Shown here: in pieces, positions 1 through 9,379 of the stretch
How positions within the stretch are numbered: position 1 is the stretch's first letter
Layout of the letters: every line of letters begins with the position of its first letter
Assembly: GCA_963676875.1 (NCBI GenBank)
Contig: OY781436.1
Location: 2,542,001 to 2,606,000 of the forward strand
Length of the DNA: 64,000 nt
Direction: 5' to 3'
DNA from: UBA6244 sp963676875
GTDB lineage: Bacteria > Bacteroidota > Bacteroidia > Bacteroidales > F082
Notes under the pieces: generated by a model
Told to the model about the DNA's origin: nothing
Database searches by the model: none
Seen by the model: the letters and a program-made list of their open reading frames with translations, nothing else
Translations under genes and position numbers: made by a program

Positions 1-2
1 TT

Positions 3-734
3 ATCAAAAAGGTGTTTAATAGCTTTGTTAAACGCGAAAAGCTAGATGCCGGATCCAGCAATAGTATATATTTAATTCTTAGATACGTTATTTGGGTGGT
101 CGTTATCATCATTTCCCTCGATACGTTGGGTTTCAAAGTGTCCATTTTGTTGGCATCTGTTGCTGCTCTGCTCGTGGGCGTTGGTCTCGGATTGCAGCAA
201 CTGTTTAATGATATTTCCTCAGGAATCGTCTTACTTATCGAACAAAGTATCAAGGTGGACGACATCATCGAACTGGATGACGGAAATGTTGGAAGAGTGG
301 TAAGCATCGGTATCCGGACTTCCAAAATGAAAACCCGCGACGACATTATTACCATTATACCCAATTCCAAGCTGGTGAACGACATCATTATCAACTGGAG
401 CCACATCGAAAAATCAACCCGATTTTTTGTTCAGGTAGGGGTGGCTTATGGTTCTGATGTTAAGTTGGTTAAAGAACTGTTGTTGAAAAGTGCCCATCAT
501 CATCCTGATGTGAGTAAACAGCCTGCACCATTTGTCAGATTTGTTGATTTTGGTAATTCTTCCCTCGATTTTCAAATTTATTTTTGGGTAACCAAAGCCT
601 TTGCCATTGAAAGCATTAAAAGCGATATGCGTTTTGAAATAAACCAACAATTTACACAAAATAACATTCAGATTCCCTTTCCTCAAACCGATGTTCATAT
701 CAAAGATTACCTTTCAATAAAACCAAAACAATGA
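3..734 (+). CDS. MscS-family mechanosensitive channel, C-terminal part (5' truncated by window edge)
   Basis: The reading frame is open to the first base of the window, so the true start lies upstream; the GTG at 12 need not be a start. The visible part has a hydrophobic segment, then the glycine/alanine-rich pore helix typical of MscS (LLVGVGLGLQQ), followed by the beta domain (DDIIELDDGNVGRV...TIIPNSKLV) and the alpha/beta C-terminal domain. The family forms inner-membrane heptamers that open under membrane tension to release solutes. The stop codon overlaps the next ATG (ATGA at 731), suggesting translational coupling with the phosphatase gene. The family assignment is firm; gating behaviour and ion preference cannot be read from sequence. 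Confidence 0.9.
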   Translation: MKKVFNSFVKREKLDAGSSNSIYLILRYVIWVVVIIISLDTLGFKVSILLASVAALLVGVGLGLQQLFNDISSGIVLLIEQSIKVDDIIELDDGNVGRVVSIGIRTSKMKTRDDIITIIPNSKLVNDIIINWSHIEKSTRFFVQVGVAYGSDVKLVKELLLKSAHHHPDVSKQPAPFVRFVDFGNSSLDFQIYFWVTKAFAIESIKSDMRFEINQQFTQNNIQIPFPQTDVHIKDYLSIKPKQ

Positions 735-1519
735 AAAATATCACATTCATTTTTTTAGCGATTGCCCTCTTTTGGGGTTGTCAGTCGCCAAACACTGCAA
801 AAAAGAATCCCTACGAACGATTGACCATGGCCACCATTTTTGTGGAACATGCACCCGAGTACAAGGCGCTGTGTTTTCAGGCATATAACCTGGCTTCAGT
901 GAGGTTAAAGGAAGCGGTTAAAAACAATTCAGAAAATAAAAAACTCGCCATTGTATTGGATATCGACGAAACTGTATTAAACAACATTCCATATCAGGCC
1001 AAACAAGTGCTTGACACCATAGGCTATCCAACATGTTGGAACGATTGGTGTGCCCTCGAAATAGCGGAGCCGGTTCCGGGAGTAAAGGAATTTCTCACCC
1101 AGGCAAATGAACTGGGTGTATCTATTTTTTATATCTCCAATCGAAAAACCAAGGTGCTCGACCAAACCATTAACAACCTGAGAAAGGCTGGATTGCCTCA
1201 AGCAGAGGCATCGCACGTATTTCTTCGCGAAAAAGACAACGAAAAGGAAACCCGCCGACAAAAAGTACTGGCCGAAGGTTACGATATTGTGCTTCTGTTT
1301 GGTGATAACCTTTCCGACTTTTCGGCGGATTACGAAATAACCGACAATGGCCAACGCAACAGGATTGCCATTGAACAATCAAAGGAATTTGGCAACCGTT
1401 TTATTGTATTACCCAACCCCGGCTATGGTGCCTGGACCCAAAATTTAGGTTTAAACAGCAGTCAATTTGATCAGGATTCTCTGGCCCGCCAACTGATGAC
1501 AGGTTTTTATTGTAAATAA
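731..1519 (+). CDS. Lipoprotein e(P4)-type 5'-nucleotidase / class C acid phosphatase
   Basis: A 262-residue HAD-superfamily (IIIB) phosphohydrolase. A short hydrophobic signal ends in a lipobox-like FWGC, so the mature protein is probably a lipoprotein lipidated at that cysteine. The nucleophile motif DIDET is present (residues about 77-81), as is the later GDNLSDF motif with the metal-binding aspartates. Family members (for example Haemophilus e(P4)) dephosphorylate nucleotides in the periplasm to let nucleosides be taken up. The gene starts inside the stop codon of the MscS gene. The substrate is inferred from family only. Confidence 0.85.
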   Translation: MKNITFIFLAIALFWGCQSPNTAKKNPYERLTMATIFVEHAPEYKALCFQAYNLASVRLKEAVKNNSENKKLAIVLDIDETVLNNIPYQAKQVLDTIGYPTCWNDWCALEIAEPVPGVKEFLTQANELGVSIFYISNRKTKVLDQTINNLRKAGLPQAEASHVFLREKDNEKETRRQKVLAEGYDIVLLFGDNLSDFSADYEITDNGQRNRIAIEQSKEFGNRFIVLPNPGYGAWTQNLGLNSSQFDQDSLARQLMTGFYCK

Positions 1520-1538
1520 TGCATACCTGCATAAGAAT

Positions 1539-2528
1539 ATGAAGAAAACCATCGCCATCACCGGAGCTACCGGACATGTTGGAGCCAATCTGGTCAGAAT
1601 GTTGGTTGCTGAGGGGTATCACGTCAGGGCTTTGTTGCGGCAACCAACTTCCGAAGCACTTCAGGGAGTTCCGGTTGAAATGGTGGTGGGCGATTTATCC
1701 GATGAGCGCTCCCTCGAACGGTTATGCCATCAGGTTGAGGTGGTTATTCACACAGCTGCCGTGATTAGCATTGGCAACCTTCCCGAAAAGGAAGTATTCG
1801 GAACAAATGTTACAGGTGTCAAGAATTTAGTTCAAGCATGTAAGAAGCAAGGGGTTCGTCGTCTGGTGCATTTCAGCTCGGTGGATGCCTTCGTTATGAA
1901 TGGTTTAAGCACTAAAGTTGACGAACTTACTCCTTTGGACCTAGACTCTCCCATTGCTTACAAAAGAACAAAGGCCAAGGGCGAACAGTTGGCATTGCAA
2001 GCTGCGACATCAGATTTTGAGGTGATTATCTTGGCTCCCGCGGCCATTATGGGTCCATACGATTTCAAGCCTTCCTTGATTGGCCAAATGATCATCCAGA
2101 TGTATTCAGGGCAGTTACCGCTTATTGTACCCGGTGGATATCGTTGGGTGGATGTGCGCGATATCTGTCAAACAGCCATCAAAGCCATACATCAGGGAGA
2201 AAGTGGCCAGAAATACATACTTGCAGGGGAGTGGGTGGATTTGAAAGAAATGACTGCGATGATACAACCCATGACTTCGAAACGTGTATATCGTGGCATG
2301 GCTCCCTATTGGTTGGCCTATCTGGGCGTTCCGTTTATCGGCCTTTGGTCGAAACTTACCAAAAGTCAACCACTCTACACCTTTGATTCGTTGAGAATTT
2401 TACAATCGGGAGCCCAACATCTTTCTTCAGCCAAAGCAGAGCAAACCTTTGGATTCGTCCCGCGACCATTTTCTGAAACCCTGAATGAAAGCATTGATTG
2501 GTTCAAACGAAACAAATACCTGAGCTGA
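1539..2528 (+). CDS. NAD-dependent epimerase/dehydratase family (extended SDR)
   Basis: A 329-residue extended short-chain dehydrogenase. The N-terminal Rossmann motif is GATGHVG (residues 8-14) and the catalytic YxxxK appears as YKRTK. The family includes dihydroflavonol-reductase-like and 3-beta-hydroxysteroid-dehydrogenase-like enzymes; the exact substrate cannot be told. Its stop codon overlaps the ATG of a steroid-5-alpha-reductase-like gene (TGATG), so the two probably act together on a lipid, sterol-like or isoprenoid ketone; that link is inference from context. Confidence 0.8.
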   Translation: MKKTIAITGATGHVGANLVRMLVAEGYHVRALLRQPTSEALQGVPVEMVVGDLSDERSLERLCHQVEVVIHTAAVISIGNLPEKEVFGTNVTGVKNLVQACKKQGVRRLVHFSSVDAFVMNGLSTKVDELTPLDLDSPIAYKRTKAKGEQLALQAATSDFEVIILAPAAIMGPYDFKPSLIGQMIIQMYSGQLPLIVPGGYRWVDVRDICQTAIKAIHQGESGQKYILAGEWVDLKEMTAMIQPMTSKRVYRGMAPYWLAYLGVPFIGLWSKLTKSQPLYTFDSLRILQSGAQHLSSAKAEQTFGFVPRPFSETLNESIDWFKRNKYLS

Positions 2529-3304
2529 TGATATCACTAGAGCTTTATTATTATTTGTTGATTGCGTGGATGTTGCTAGCTTTGATAACCTTTCCGGTGG
2601 TGCTGCGTGTTACGGTTCCATACGGTCGTCATACCACCTCCAGTTGGGGACCCACGATTCCTTCTAAATTGGGGTGGTTTCTTATGGAATTACCTGTAAT
2701 TGTTGTGTTTTCATGGTTGTTTTTTAGCGGAAGCGTAGAGAAAACCTGGCCATTGTTAGTGATTTACGGCTTGTTTATGTTGCATTATATCCATCGGGTG
2801 TTTATTTTTCCCCTGACTATGAAATCTGCCGGAAAACGAATGCCGTTGGTAATTGTGTTACTGGCTGTTTTTTTTAATCTTATCAATGGTTTTTTCAATG
2901 GTTATTGGTTTGGCTGGTTGAGTCCGGGATATGCCAATGATTGGTTTTACGACCCAAGATTTTTGCTGGGGCTAGCTGTTTTTACTGTGGGCATGTACTT
3001 GAACATCAGCTCTGATTACCACCTGATAAGTTTACGTAAAGGGAAAAGTACGGACTATTTCATTCCCCAAAAAGGAATGTTCAGGTATGTATCTTCTCCC
3101 AATTTGCTTGGAGAAATAATTGAATGGATCGGTTGGGCCATTTTAAGCTGGTGTTTGCCTGCAGCTGCCTTTGCCCTCTGGACCATGGCCAACCTTATTC
3201 CCAGGGCCATAGACCATCACCGGTGGTACAAGCAAAAATTTCCTGACTATCCGGGTGATCGCAATGCCCTCCTTCCCGGAATAAAAAGCCGAAATCACAA
3301 TTAG
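2528..3304 (+). CDS. Steroid 5-alpha-reductase-like membrane protein (SRD5A / DUF1295 family)
   Basis: A 258-residue integral membrane protein with about six hydrophobic segments. The C-terminal region has the family signature: FRYVSSPNLLGEIIEWIGWAI followed by the RAIDHHRWYKQKFPDYP stretch. The start at 2528 was chosen because it overlaps the upstream stop (TGATG); the longer frame from 2498 would overlap the epimerase by 31 bases. Family members use NADPH to reduce the double bond of enones. The neighbour epimerase may supply or use the ketone. Confidence 0.8.
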   Translation: MISLELYYYLLIAWMLLALITFPVVLRVTVPYGRHTTSSWGPTIPSKLGWFLMELPVIVVFSWLFFSGSVEKTWPLLVIYGLFMLHYIHRVFIFPLTMKSAGKRMPLVIVLLAVFFNLINGFFNGYWFGWLSPGYANDWFYDPRFLLGLAVFTVGMYLNISSDYHLISLRKGKSTDYFIPQKGMFRYVSSPNLLGEIIEWIGWAILSWCLPAAAFALWTMANLIPRAIDHHRWYKQKFPDYPGDRNALLPGIKSRNHN

Positions 3305-3391
3305 GGAGCAGTCCTTCACATGTCGATATCATCCCCACATATTCAAATTGAATTTGTTATGCATCTGGGGTTCATAGATAAACTCACAGGA

Positions 3392-4753
3392 TTATGGCCA
3401 CAAATCTTTTATTTCACTGGCTTTTTTCTTAAGTACTTTGTTTTTATCGGTTAAGAAAAATTGTGGGGTGGCAAAAATGCCGTACATCCTGGCCAGAGGG
3501 TCGTCCCATTGGCCGGGAGCCCTGACGTGATGCCATGTGGGAAAAAGCTTTTTGTGGTCGTTCCATGCCTGTTCATCCGAATCGAGAGCAATGGCAACCA
3601 CCGTCAGGTCAGGTTTTTGTTCAGTAAGGGCATACAGGTGAGGCAACGCTTCGGCACAGTGGCTGCACCATGTAGCCCAAAACACAACCAATATTTCTTT
3701 TCCATTCTGTGCATACAGCGATTGTGTTTTTCCTGACTCATCCGTCCATTGGAAGTCGGGTAGTTTTTTACCAATGCCAATTCGTTCATATACCTCAAGT
3801 CGCTGTTGCAGCAGACTGTCATCCTCAGCCTGACACAAATTGGCAAGATATTCCTGATCGATATAACGAACTGATTCATCAAGGCTTTGTCGTCTTAGCC
3901 AGGATTGCATCACCTTTGCCGATACCTGTGTCAGGCTGTCGGAGTCGCGTAGCATGCCTAGCCAAATGTCGATACCTTCGTTTACAGCCGAAGGATTTGT
4001 TGGATCTTTTCCGGCGTAAATGGAAAGAAATTCTTCCAGACGACTGGCATACAAATCTGTATTCAACAAGCTGGTGTCGTGAGGATTAAACCAGGTAAAG
4101 TAAGCGTCGGTTGCTGCTTTCCATTGCGCTTCGGGCGGAAGTTCGGGATCCAGAACCAATGAGCGGGAAGATTGCAGGTAATGATGCACCAACGGGGGAA
4201 GTGAATTCAACTCCTGACTGTTGTACCAATTATCCATCGCTGTTATCATTTCCTGATATGCTTTGTCCAAGGTATCCGAAAGGGCACCAAACCCCCTGAA
4301 CGACATCATCAACGGAGTGAGTTCCCGAATGGCATTTTTCAATGAGTCAGCTTTTCTTTGCATGGCCAATAACTTGTTCGATACAGGAGCTCCTTCCACC
4401 TGATAGCCTCCGACCGGGCTCATGGAAATCACGATGGGCTCGTCGGTGGATTTGTCTGCCCAGGGAATATTCACTTCGCCAAACTCGACCTTTAGCGACA
4501 TGTTTCCTATACCATCGGGTAAACTTTCAGGAAGAACTGTGCGTACTTCTCCGTTGGTGAGCGGCGCTTTCATGAACGAATAGGGTCGGGCGGCTTTCCA
4601 GGCAGTTATCTCCATTTCGCCTGAACAGTCTGAGCAACCTGAGAGTGAAATTCTTAGGCTGTCCTGTGCGTATCCGTTATGCGCCAGCATTAACAATCCT
4701 GTTAAGCACCAGAAATAAAGAACAGTCAGTTTTTTGTATAGTTTATTGGTCAT
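3392..4753 (-). CDS. Secreted TlpA-like thioredoxin-fold protein
   Basis: A 453-residue protein with an N-terminal signal peptide, a long middle region typical of Bacteroidota DUF4369/DUF5106-like extracytoplasmic oxidoreductases, and a C-terminal thioredoxin domain carrying the redox motif WCSHC (in VVFWATWCSHCAEAL). It probably exchanges disulfides in the periplasm. The start at 4753 (MTNKLYKK) is chosen because its A is shared with the stop of the upstream gene (TAATG), giving tight coupling; a start 8 codons earlier is possible. It converges on the steroid-reductase-like gene. Confidence 0.8.
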   Translation of the reverse strand: MTNKLYKKLTVLYFWCLTGLLMLAHNGYAQDSLRISLSGCSDCSGEMEITAWKAARPYSFMKAPLTNGEVRTVLPESLPDGIGNMSLKVEFGEVNIPWADKSTDEPIVISMSPVGGYQVEGAPVSNKLLAMQRKADSLKNAIRELTPLMMSFRGFGALSDTLDKAYQEMITAMDNWYNSQELNSLPPLVHHYLQSSRSLVLDPELPPEAQWKAATDAYFTWFNPHDTSLLNTDLYASRLEEFLSIYAGKDPTNPSAVNEGIDIWLGMLRDSDSLTQVSAKVMQSWLRRQSLDESVRYIDQEYLANLCQAEDDSLLQQRLEVYERIGIGKKLPDFQWTDESGKTQSLYAQNGKEILVVFWATWCSHCAEALPHLYALTEQKPDLTVVAIALDSDEQAWNDHKKLFPTWHHVRAPGQWDDPLARMYGIFATPQFFLTDKNKVLKKKASEIKDLWP

Positions 4754-6069
4754 TATTCCGGTATATTTTGTTCCCATTTTTCCAATATTTTTTCAAGTTG
4801 AGCCATATTGGCAGCAGTGGATATTATATTGTTTTTTTCATCGAGTACCAACAGGGTGGGAAGGTTTTCCCATTCATCGGGTGATAGGATGGTTTGGACA
4901 GATTGGGTGGCATCCAAGAAAAGACCACAGGCTTCCAGTTCGGCTTTTTGTGTAAGTGCTGTTCGGTCGCCGGTAAATATGGTAATTACCGGGATCGCTG
5001 AGGTAATCCAATTGTTCCGCATCAGCCTGATTTGTTGCACGTTGGAGGGAATGCAGCCATCTCTTATCACCACTGCAATTTTCACGGGAGAATTCACATC
5101 TTTCAGATAACCAATGTTTTTATTACTGTTATCTTTCAAAGGCAGTGCCTCCAGTTGCGGGGTGAGGGTAGTTGGTACTGAAGGTTCAGTAGATGCACAA
5201 CCTCCGTATTCAGGGAAGTTTTCCATAATCTCGCCTGCACGCGTAACCATGCTGCGGCCATAGAAAAAATTTATGGCGAACTGAACCGATTCGCGGGCAG
5301 GAATGGCCGGATCCAGACCATCAGCCCATTGACGTATGCTCTCAAACAAAATACGTTCGTTTTCTCCCTTCGATCCGGCATACACGTATTCGTGCATCAT
5401 CAGGTACTGCCAGGCCATAAGCTCTACAAGTTGAGTGTGCGACAGGAAGTCGCTGTTTGCCCTGACAAAATCGATAAATTCCACCCGTTTGTTCAGTAGG
5501 TCTTCAACGGTTTTTAATTGAGACGACGATTCCTTTAAATCGAGTGCTTTCAATATGATGCCGGCATGGCTGTTTCCAGCATTCTTCAATTGAGTGGCGT
5601 AGTCTTGCTTGAGACTATCGATGGCTTTGTTCATTAGGGGCACAAGATACTGTGCACGGCGGTTATTTTCATTTTTGCCTGCATATTCGTCCACCCGCAT
5701 TTTTTTACCTGCCAGATCGTTTTTTTTCGACAACATGTTATGTAAAAAACCATTTCCGCCATCCGGTCGTGTGGTTAGTCGTCCGTTTTCCATGACAATG
5801 GTAGTTGTTCCTTTTTGTGTGAGCAATGGGATAATGAGCCCGGGCTCCAGTTCTACTAGACACATGCCGGCATGTGTGTTTTGTAACCTAATGGAATCCC
5901 CGTTTAGGTTGAATTGAACAGGTGTAACGGTTTCTTCATAATTCTGGAATGAAGACACCTTTACCTCTTTGTCAGAGGTGTGTTGAGCCAATAAAGGACT
6001 TTGTTGGCAACACATTAAGCCTACTGTTATGAAAAAGGCGCCGTAAGCATGGGAGAGTTTTGTTTTCAT
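4753..6069 (-). CDS. Secreted thioredoxin-fold-like protein without CxxC
   Basis: A 438-residue protein with a signal peptide (cleavage probably after LLAQ). The overall plan resembles the downstream partner: a long helical middle and a C-terminal segment with thioredoxin-like beta-alpha pattern (AVVIRDGC...; LPTLLVLDEKNNI). However the place of the redox motif holds GCIPS, with a single cysteine, so classic dithiol chemistry is unlikely. It is the first gene of a two-gene unit with the WCSHC protein; a divergent pair acting together is inferred. The function is not known. Confidence 0.6.
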   Translation of the reverse strand: MKTKLSHAYGAFFITVGLMCCQQSPLLAQHTSDKEVKVSSFQNYEETVTPVQFNLNGDSIRLQNTHAGMCLVELEPGLIIPLLTQKGTTTIVMENGRLTTRPDGGNGFLHNMLSKKNDLAGKKMRVDEYAGKNENNRRAQYLVPLMNKAIDSLKQDYATQLKNAGNSHAGIILKALDLKESSSQLKTVEDLLNKRVEFIDFVRANSDFLSHTQLVELMAWQYLMMHEYVYAGSKGENERILFESIRQWADGLDPAIPARESVQFAINFFYGRSMVTRAGEIMENFPEYGGCASTEPSVPTTLTPQLEALPLKDNSNKNIGYLKDVNSPVKIAVVIRDGCIPSNVQQIRLMRNNWITSAIPVITIFTGDRTALTQKAELEACGLFLDATQSVQTILSPDEWENLPTLLVLDEKNNIISTAANMAQLEKILEKWEQNIPE

Positions 6070-6655
6070 GGTATGTTATAAATAAGCAAAATATTTTTGA
6101 TCTTTCAGGGCTATTCTGAATTGTACTTCCGTTATCATTGGCTCAAGCAACAGGCTCGCATAACGAAAACCAAAGATGCCAATGATATTGAACAGCACCT
6201 TCAAATTCGGCGTTGCTTTTTCGTTTGCAAAAAGAATCAGGTGTTGTATAAGCGTTTTAGTAATTTGTTAAATACAGAATAATAGCGGTTTAAGGGATCG
6301 AGAAAATGTGGGCGAAAAATCGGAATTTCCCTTTTGTTTTCGGTTTTGTCACCTGTGGGAGGTTGTTGATTGAGGTTAAAATTGAGGATTTTCTTATTTC
6401 TCAATCTCATCATTTTGATAGATATACACACTATCAAGCCAATTTTTATCCTTACAACGTTCACGGGTTAAACAGGGAGACATTTATTTTGGAATAAAAG
6501 GATTTGGTCGAACTGATCCTTAGTGTAGTGTAAGAATTTCACGAACCATATTGTCCACCACTTGGGGCGATTAACAATGAAATCCTTCATAGATACCTTA
6601 TCCACTTGCGTCGAGGTGGTTTATTTCTGTAATTTTGCCCAATTAAATTTTTCGA
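6070..6655. other. 586-base intergenic region between divergent units
   Basis: This region separates the minus-strand thioredoxin-like pair from dxs. I see no convincing gene; short frames on either strand lack family resemblance. The only supported signal is the dxs promoter near the right edge (listed separately). Confidence 0.5.
6606..6637 (+). promoter_or_regulatory. Predicted Bacteroidota-type promoter of dxs
   Basis: TTG at 6606-6608 and TAATTTTG at 6630-6637 match the -33/-7 consensus (TTG, TAnnTTTG) with a 21-base spacer. Transcription would start near 6643, leaving a leader of about a dozen bases before the dxs ATG. Confidence 0.5.
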
Positions 6656-8581
6656 ATGAATCCTGAACCCGGACCCTTGTTGGCCACCGTCAATTCTCCC
6701 GACGACTTGAGAAAACTGGATAAAAGCCGGTTGGATCAGGTATGTCATGAACTACGGAATTTTATTCTGGACGTGGTATCGGTGCATCCCGGCCATTTGG
6801 GGTCGAGTTTAGGAGTGGTGGAGCTTACTGTGGCATTGCATTATGTGTTCAATACTCCCGATGACCGACTCGTTTGGGATGTGGGGCATCAGGCCTACGG
6901 ACATAAAATTCTCACGGGCCGGCGCGAATTGTTTCATACCAACAGGCAATATGGTGGTATCAGTGGTTTTCCAAAACGGAGCGAAAGCTCCTTCGATGCT
7001 TTTGGTGTGGGTCATGCATCCACTTCCATATCTGCAACCTTGGGCATGGCCATTGCATCCCGATTGCAGGGTGAACTCAATAGAAAACACATTGCTGTGA
7101 TTGGCGACGGTGCCATGACCGGAGGTCTGGCGCTTGAAGGAATGAATAATGCCGGCGTCTCCAATGCCGACATTCTGGTGGTGCTCAACGACAATGGCAT
7201 CTCCATCGATAAAAATGTGGGCGCCCTCAAAGAGTACCTTACCCTGATGTCAACTTCACGGGTTTATAACAGGTTCAAAAATTTTGTGTGGAAAGTTTTG
7301 GGAAAAGCCGGAAAATATGGTCCCAAAACCCAACGGTTTGCCCAAAAAATTGAAAATGCCATCAAAGGTACCATCCTGCGCAAGAGTAATCTGTTTGAAG
7401 CCATGAACTTCAGGTATTTCGGGCCTGTTGATGGAAACGACGTGCAAAAGCTGACCAGAATATTGACCGACATCAAAGAAATTGGAGGCCCCAAAATTTT
7501 GCACATTATTACCACCAAAGGAAAAGGTTTTAAACGGGCAGAAGAGGAGCAAACAGTTTATCACGCTCCCGGAATGTTCAATCGCCAAACGGGCGATTTG
7601 ATCATCAACAAAAAAGTGAGCCCATCCCTTACCTATCAGGAAGTATTTGGGCGGACCTTGCTTGAAATGGCTGTCAGCAATGAGAAAATTGTTGCCATAA
7701 CTCCTGCCATGCCCTCTGGTTCGGCCCTTAATTTTATGATGGATGCATTTCCGGACAGGGTTTTCGATGTAGGTATTGCCGAAGAACACGCAGTTACTTT
7801 TGCTGCCGGATTGGCTGCCGAAGGGTTAACCCCTTTTTGTGTCATATACTCTACTTTCCTGCAAAGAGCTTTCGATCAAATTATTCATGATGTGGCTCTG
7901 CAACAACTGCCGGTGGTGTTTTGTATCGACCGGGCAGGTTTGGTTGGGGCAGATGGAGCTACTCATCATGGGGTGTTCGATTTGGCCTATATGAGTGTTA
8001 TTCCTGGTATGGTAGTGATGGCGCCCATGGACGAAGTAGCCCTACGAAATCAAATGAGTTTTGCTTCTCGTTATCGGCAAGGCCCTGTTTCTTTAAGGTA
8101 TCCCCGTAAAAATGGTGTTGTTTCAAACTGGAATGTGCCATTCGAGCCAATCGAATTGGGTCGAGCCAGGTTTATTCATCAGGGCGAAAAGGTAATGGTA
8201 CTTACCATAGGTGATGTGGGCAATACGGTAAACAACATTTGCCTGCAACTTGCCAAAGAAGGAATCAACATCGGGCTGGTGGACATGCAATTCTTAAAAC
8301 CCATTGACGAGCAGATGTTACACGATGTATTTGTAGATTATCAGCATATTGTAACGGTGGAAGACGGTTCTGTTTCAGGTGGTCTTGGTGAGGCTGTGCT
8401 GAGGTTTAAAAATGAGAACGGTTATGAGGCGTCGGTGCATTTACGCGGGATTCCCGACTTGTTTGTCGAACATGGCACGTTGGAGGAATTATATGAAGAG
8501 TGCGGCCTTTCGCATGAACAACTGAAAACATTGTTTTTATCTTTGGTTACTGTTGATTCTAATCTAAACCCTCCGGATTAA
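6656..8581 (+). CDS. dxs: 1-deoxy-D-xylulose-5-phosphate synthase
   Basis: A 641-residue thiamine-diphosphate enzyme that condenses pyruvate and glyceraldehyde 3-phosphate to DXP, the first step of the MEP isoprenoid pathway and a precursor for thiamine and pyridoxal. The thiamine-diphosphate motif starts at GDGAMTGG and continues to the NDN motif (LVVLNDNGISI). The transketolase central domain (GIAEEHAVTFAAGLA) and C-terminal domain are complete, and the length is normal for the family. A good promoter lies immediately upstream. Confidence 0.97.
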   Translation: MNPEPGPLLATVNSPDDLRKLDKSRLDQVCHELRNFILDVVSVHPGHLGSSLGVVELTVALHYVFNTPDDRLVWDVGHQAYGHKILTGRRELFHTNRQYGGISGFPKRSESSFDAFGVGHASTSISATLGMAIASRLQGELNRKHIAVIGDGAMTGGLALEGMNNAGVSNADILVVLNDNGISIDKNVGALKEYLTLMSTSRVYNRFKNFVWKVLGKAGKYGPKTQRFAQKIENAIKGTILRKSNLFEAMNFRYFGPVDGNDVQKLTRILTDIKEIGGPKILHIITTKGKGFKRAEEEQTVYHAPGMFNRQTGDLIINKKVSPSLTYQEVFGRTLLEMAVSNEKIVAITPAMPSGSALNFMMDAFPDRVFDVGIAEEHAVTFAAGLAAEGLTPFCVIYSTFLQRAFDQIIHDVALQQLPVVFCIDRAGLVGADGATHHGVFDLAYMSVIPGMVVMAPMDEVALRNQMSFASRYRQGPVSLRYPRKNGVVSNWNVPFEPIELGRARFIHQGEKVMVLTIGDVGNTVNNICLQLAKEGINIGLVDMQFLKPIDEQMLHDVFVDYQHIVTVEDGSVSGGLGEAVLRFKNENGYEASVHLRGIPDLFVEHGTLEELYEECGLSHEQLKTLFLSLVTVDSNLNPPD

Positions 8582-8663
8582 GGTGATTCTACAAATTTTA
8601 TTTCCGGTAGTTGATAATTGTAAAAATCACTTTGAGGATAGGACAAACCTAACCTAAAAATTG

Positions 8664-8671
8664 TACTTTTG
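8664..8671 (+). promoter_or_regulatory. Predicted -7 box for ruvA/sprA
   Basis: TACTTTTG matches TAnnTTTG in the 172-base gap between dxs and ruvA. No well-placed TTG is seen 19-21 bases upstream, so only the -7 element supports it. Confidence 0.35.
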
Positions 8672-8753
8672 CCTCTTTGGAAGTGAAACGATGTTTGTGC
8701 TTCATGCTAAAGTTGACAATACCTGATGAAATCAATAACTGACACTCAACAAC

Positions 8754-9335
8754 ATGTATGATTATTTAAAAGGACGGTTGACTGAAAAGAATCCAACTTT
8801 TGTCGTAATTGAAGTGTCTGGAATAGGTTATCTGGTCAATATTTCTCTGAGTACCTTTTCACTCATTAAAGATCAGGAGGACATCATGTTGTATGTGCGC
8901 CTGCTCGTTCGCGAAGATGCACATACCCTTTACGGATTTGCCGACAAAAACGAACGTACCATGTTCGATCATTTGTTAACGGTGTCAGGAGTGGGGGCCA
9001 ACACAGCCCGACTGATTCTGTCGAGCCTGATCACTGAGGAGGTTTATACTGCCATCACGCGTGAAGATGCCAGATTGCTGCAGTCGGTAAAAGGGGTAGG
9101 AGGTAAAACCGCCCAACGCATTATCCTCGATCTAAAGGACAAACTTCCAAAATCGGGTATTACTGTCGAAAAAGTGAACCGACATCACAATACGATTCGC
9201 GAAGAAGCGTTATCTGGTTTGTTGATATTGGGATTTAATAAGTTAAGTGCAGAAAAAGTAATTGACAAAATATTAGACAAAGGGTTGGTTGTGGATGTAG
9301 AAGGCCTTATCAAAGAGGCCTTAAAGGCGTTATAG
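8754..9335 (+). CDS. ruvA: Holliday junction branch-migration protein RuvA
   Basis: A 193-residue protein with the N-terminal OB fold (MYDYLKGRL...VIEVSGIGYLV), two helix-hairpin-helix motifs (LLTVSGVGANTA and LQSVKGVGGKTAQRI) and the C-terminal RuvB-binding domain. RuvA tetramers bind four-way junctions and load RuvB for branch migration in recombinational repair. The sprA gene follows 44 bases later on the same strand, so they are probably co-transcribed. Confidence 0.97.
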   Translation: MYDYLKGRLTEKNPTFVVIEVSGIGYLVNISLSTFSLIKDQEDIMLYVRLLVREDAHTLYGFADKNERTMFDHLLTVSGVGANTARLILSSLITEEVYTAITREDARLLQSVKGVGGKTAQRIILDLKDKLPKSGITVEKVNRHHNTIREEALSGLLILGFNKLSAEKVIDKILDKGLVVDVEGLIKEALKAL

Positions 9336-9379
9336 AACGATGCCAAGCAACTGAAAAGTGGGATTAAAAAAGAGGAGCA

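Noticed and set aside
6097..6497. Short frames on both strands in the intergenic region before dxs
   Set aside because: They overlap each other, have no family resemblance and AT-rich composition alone can explain them.
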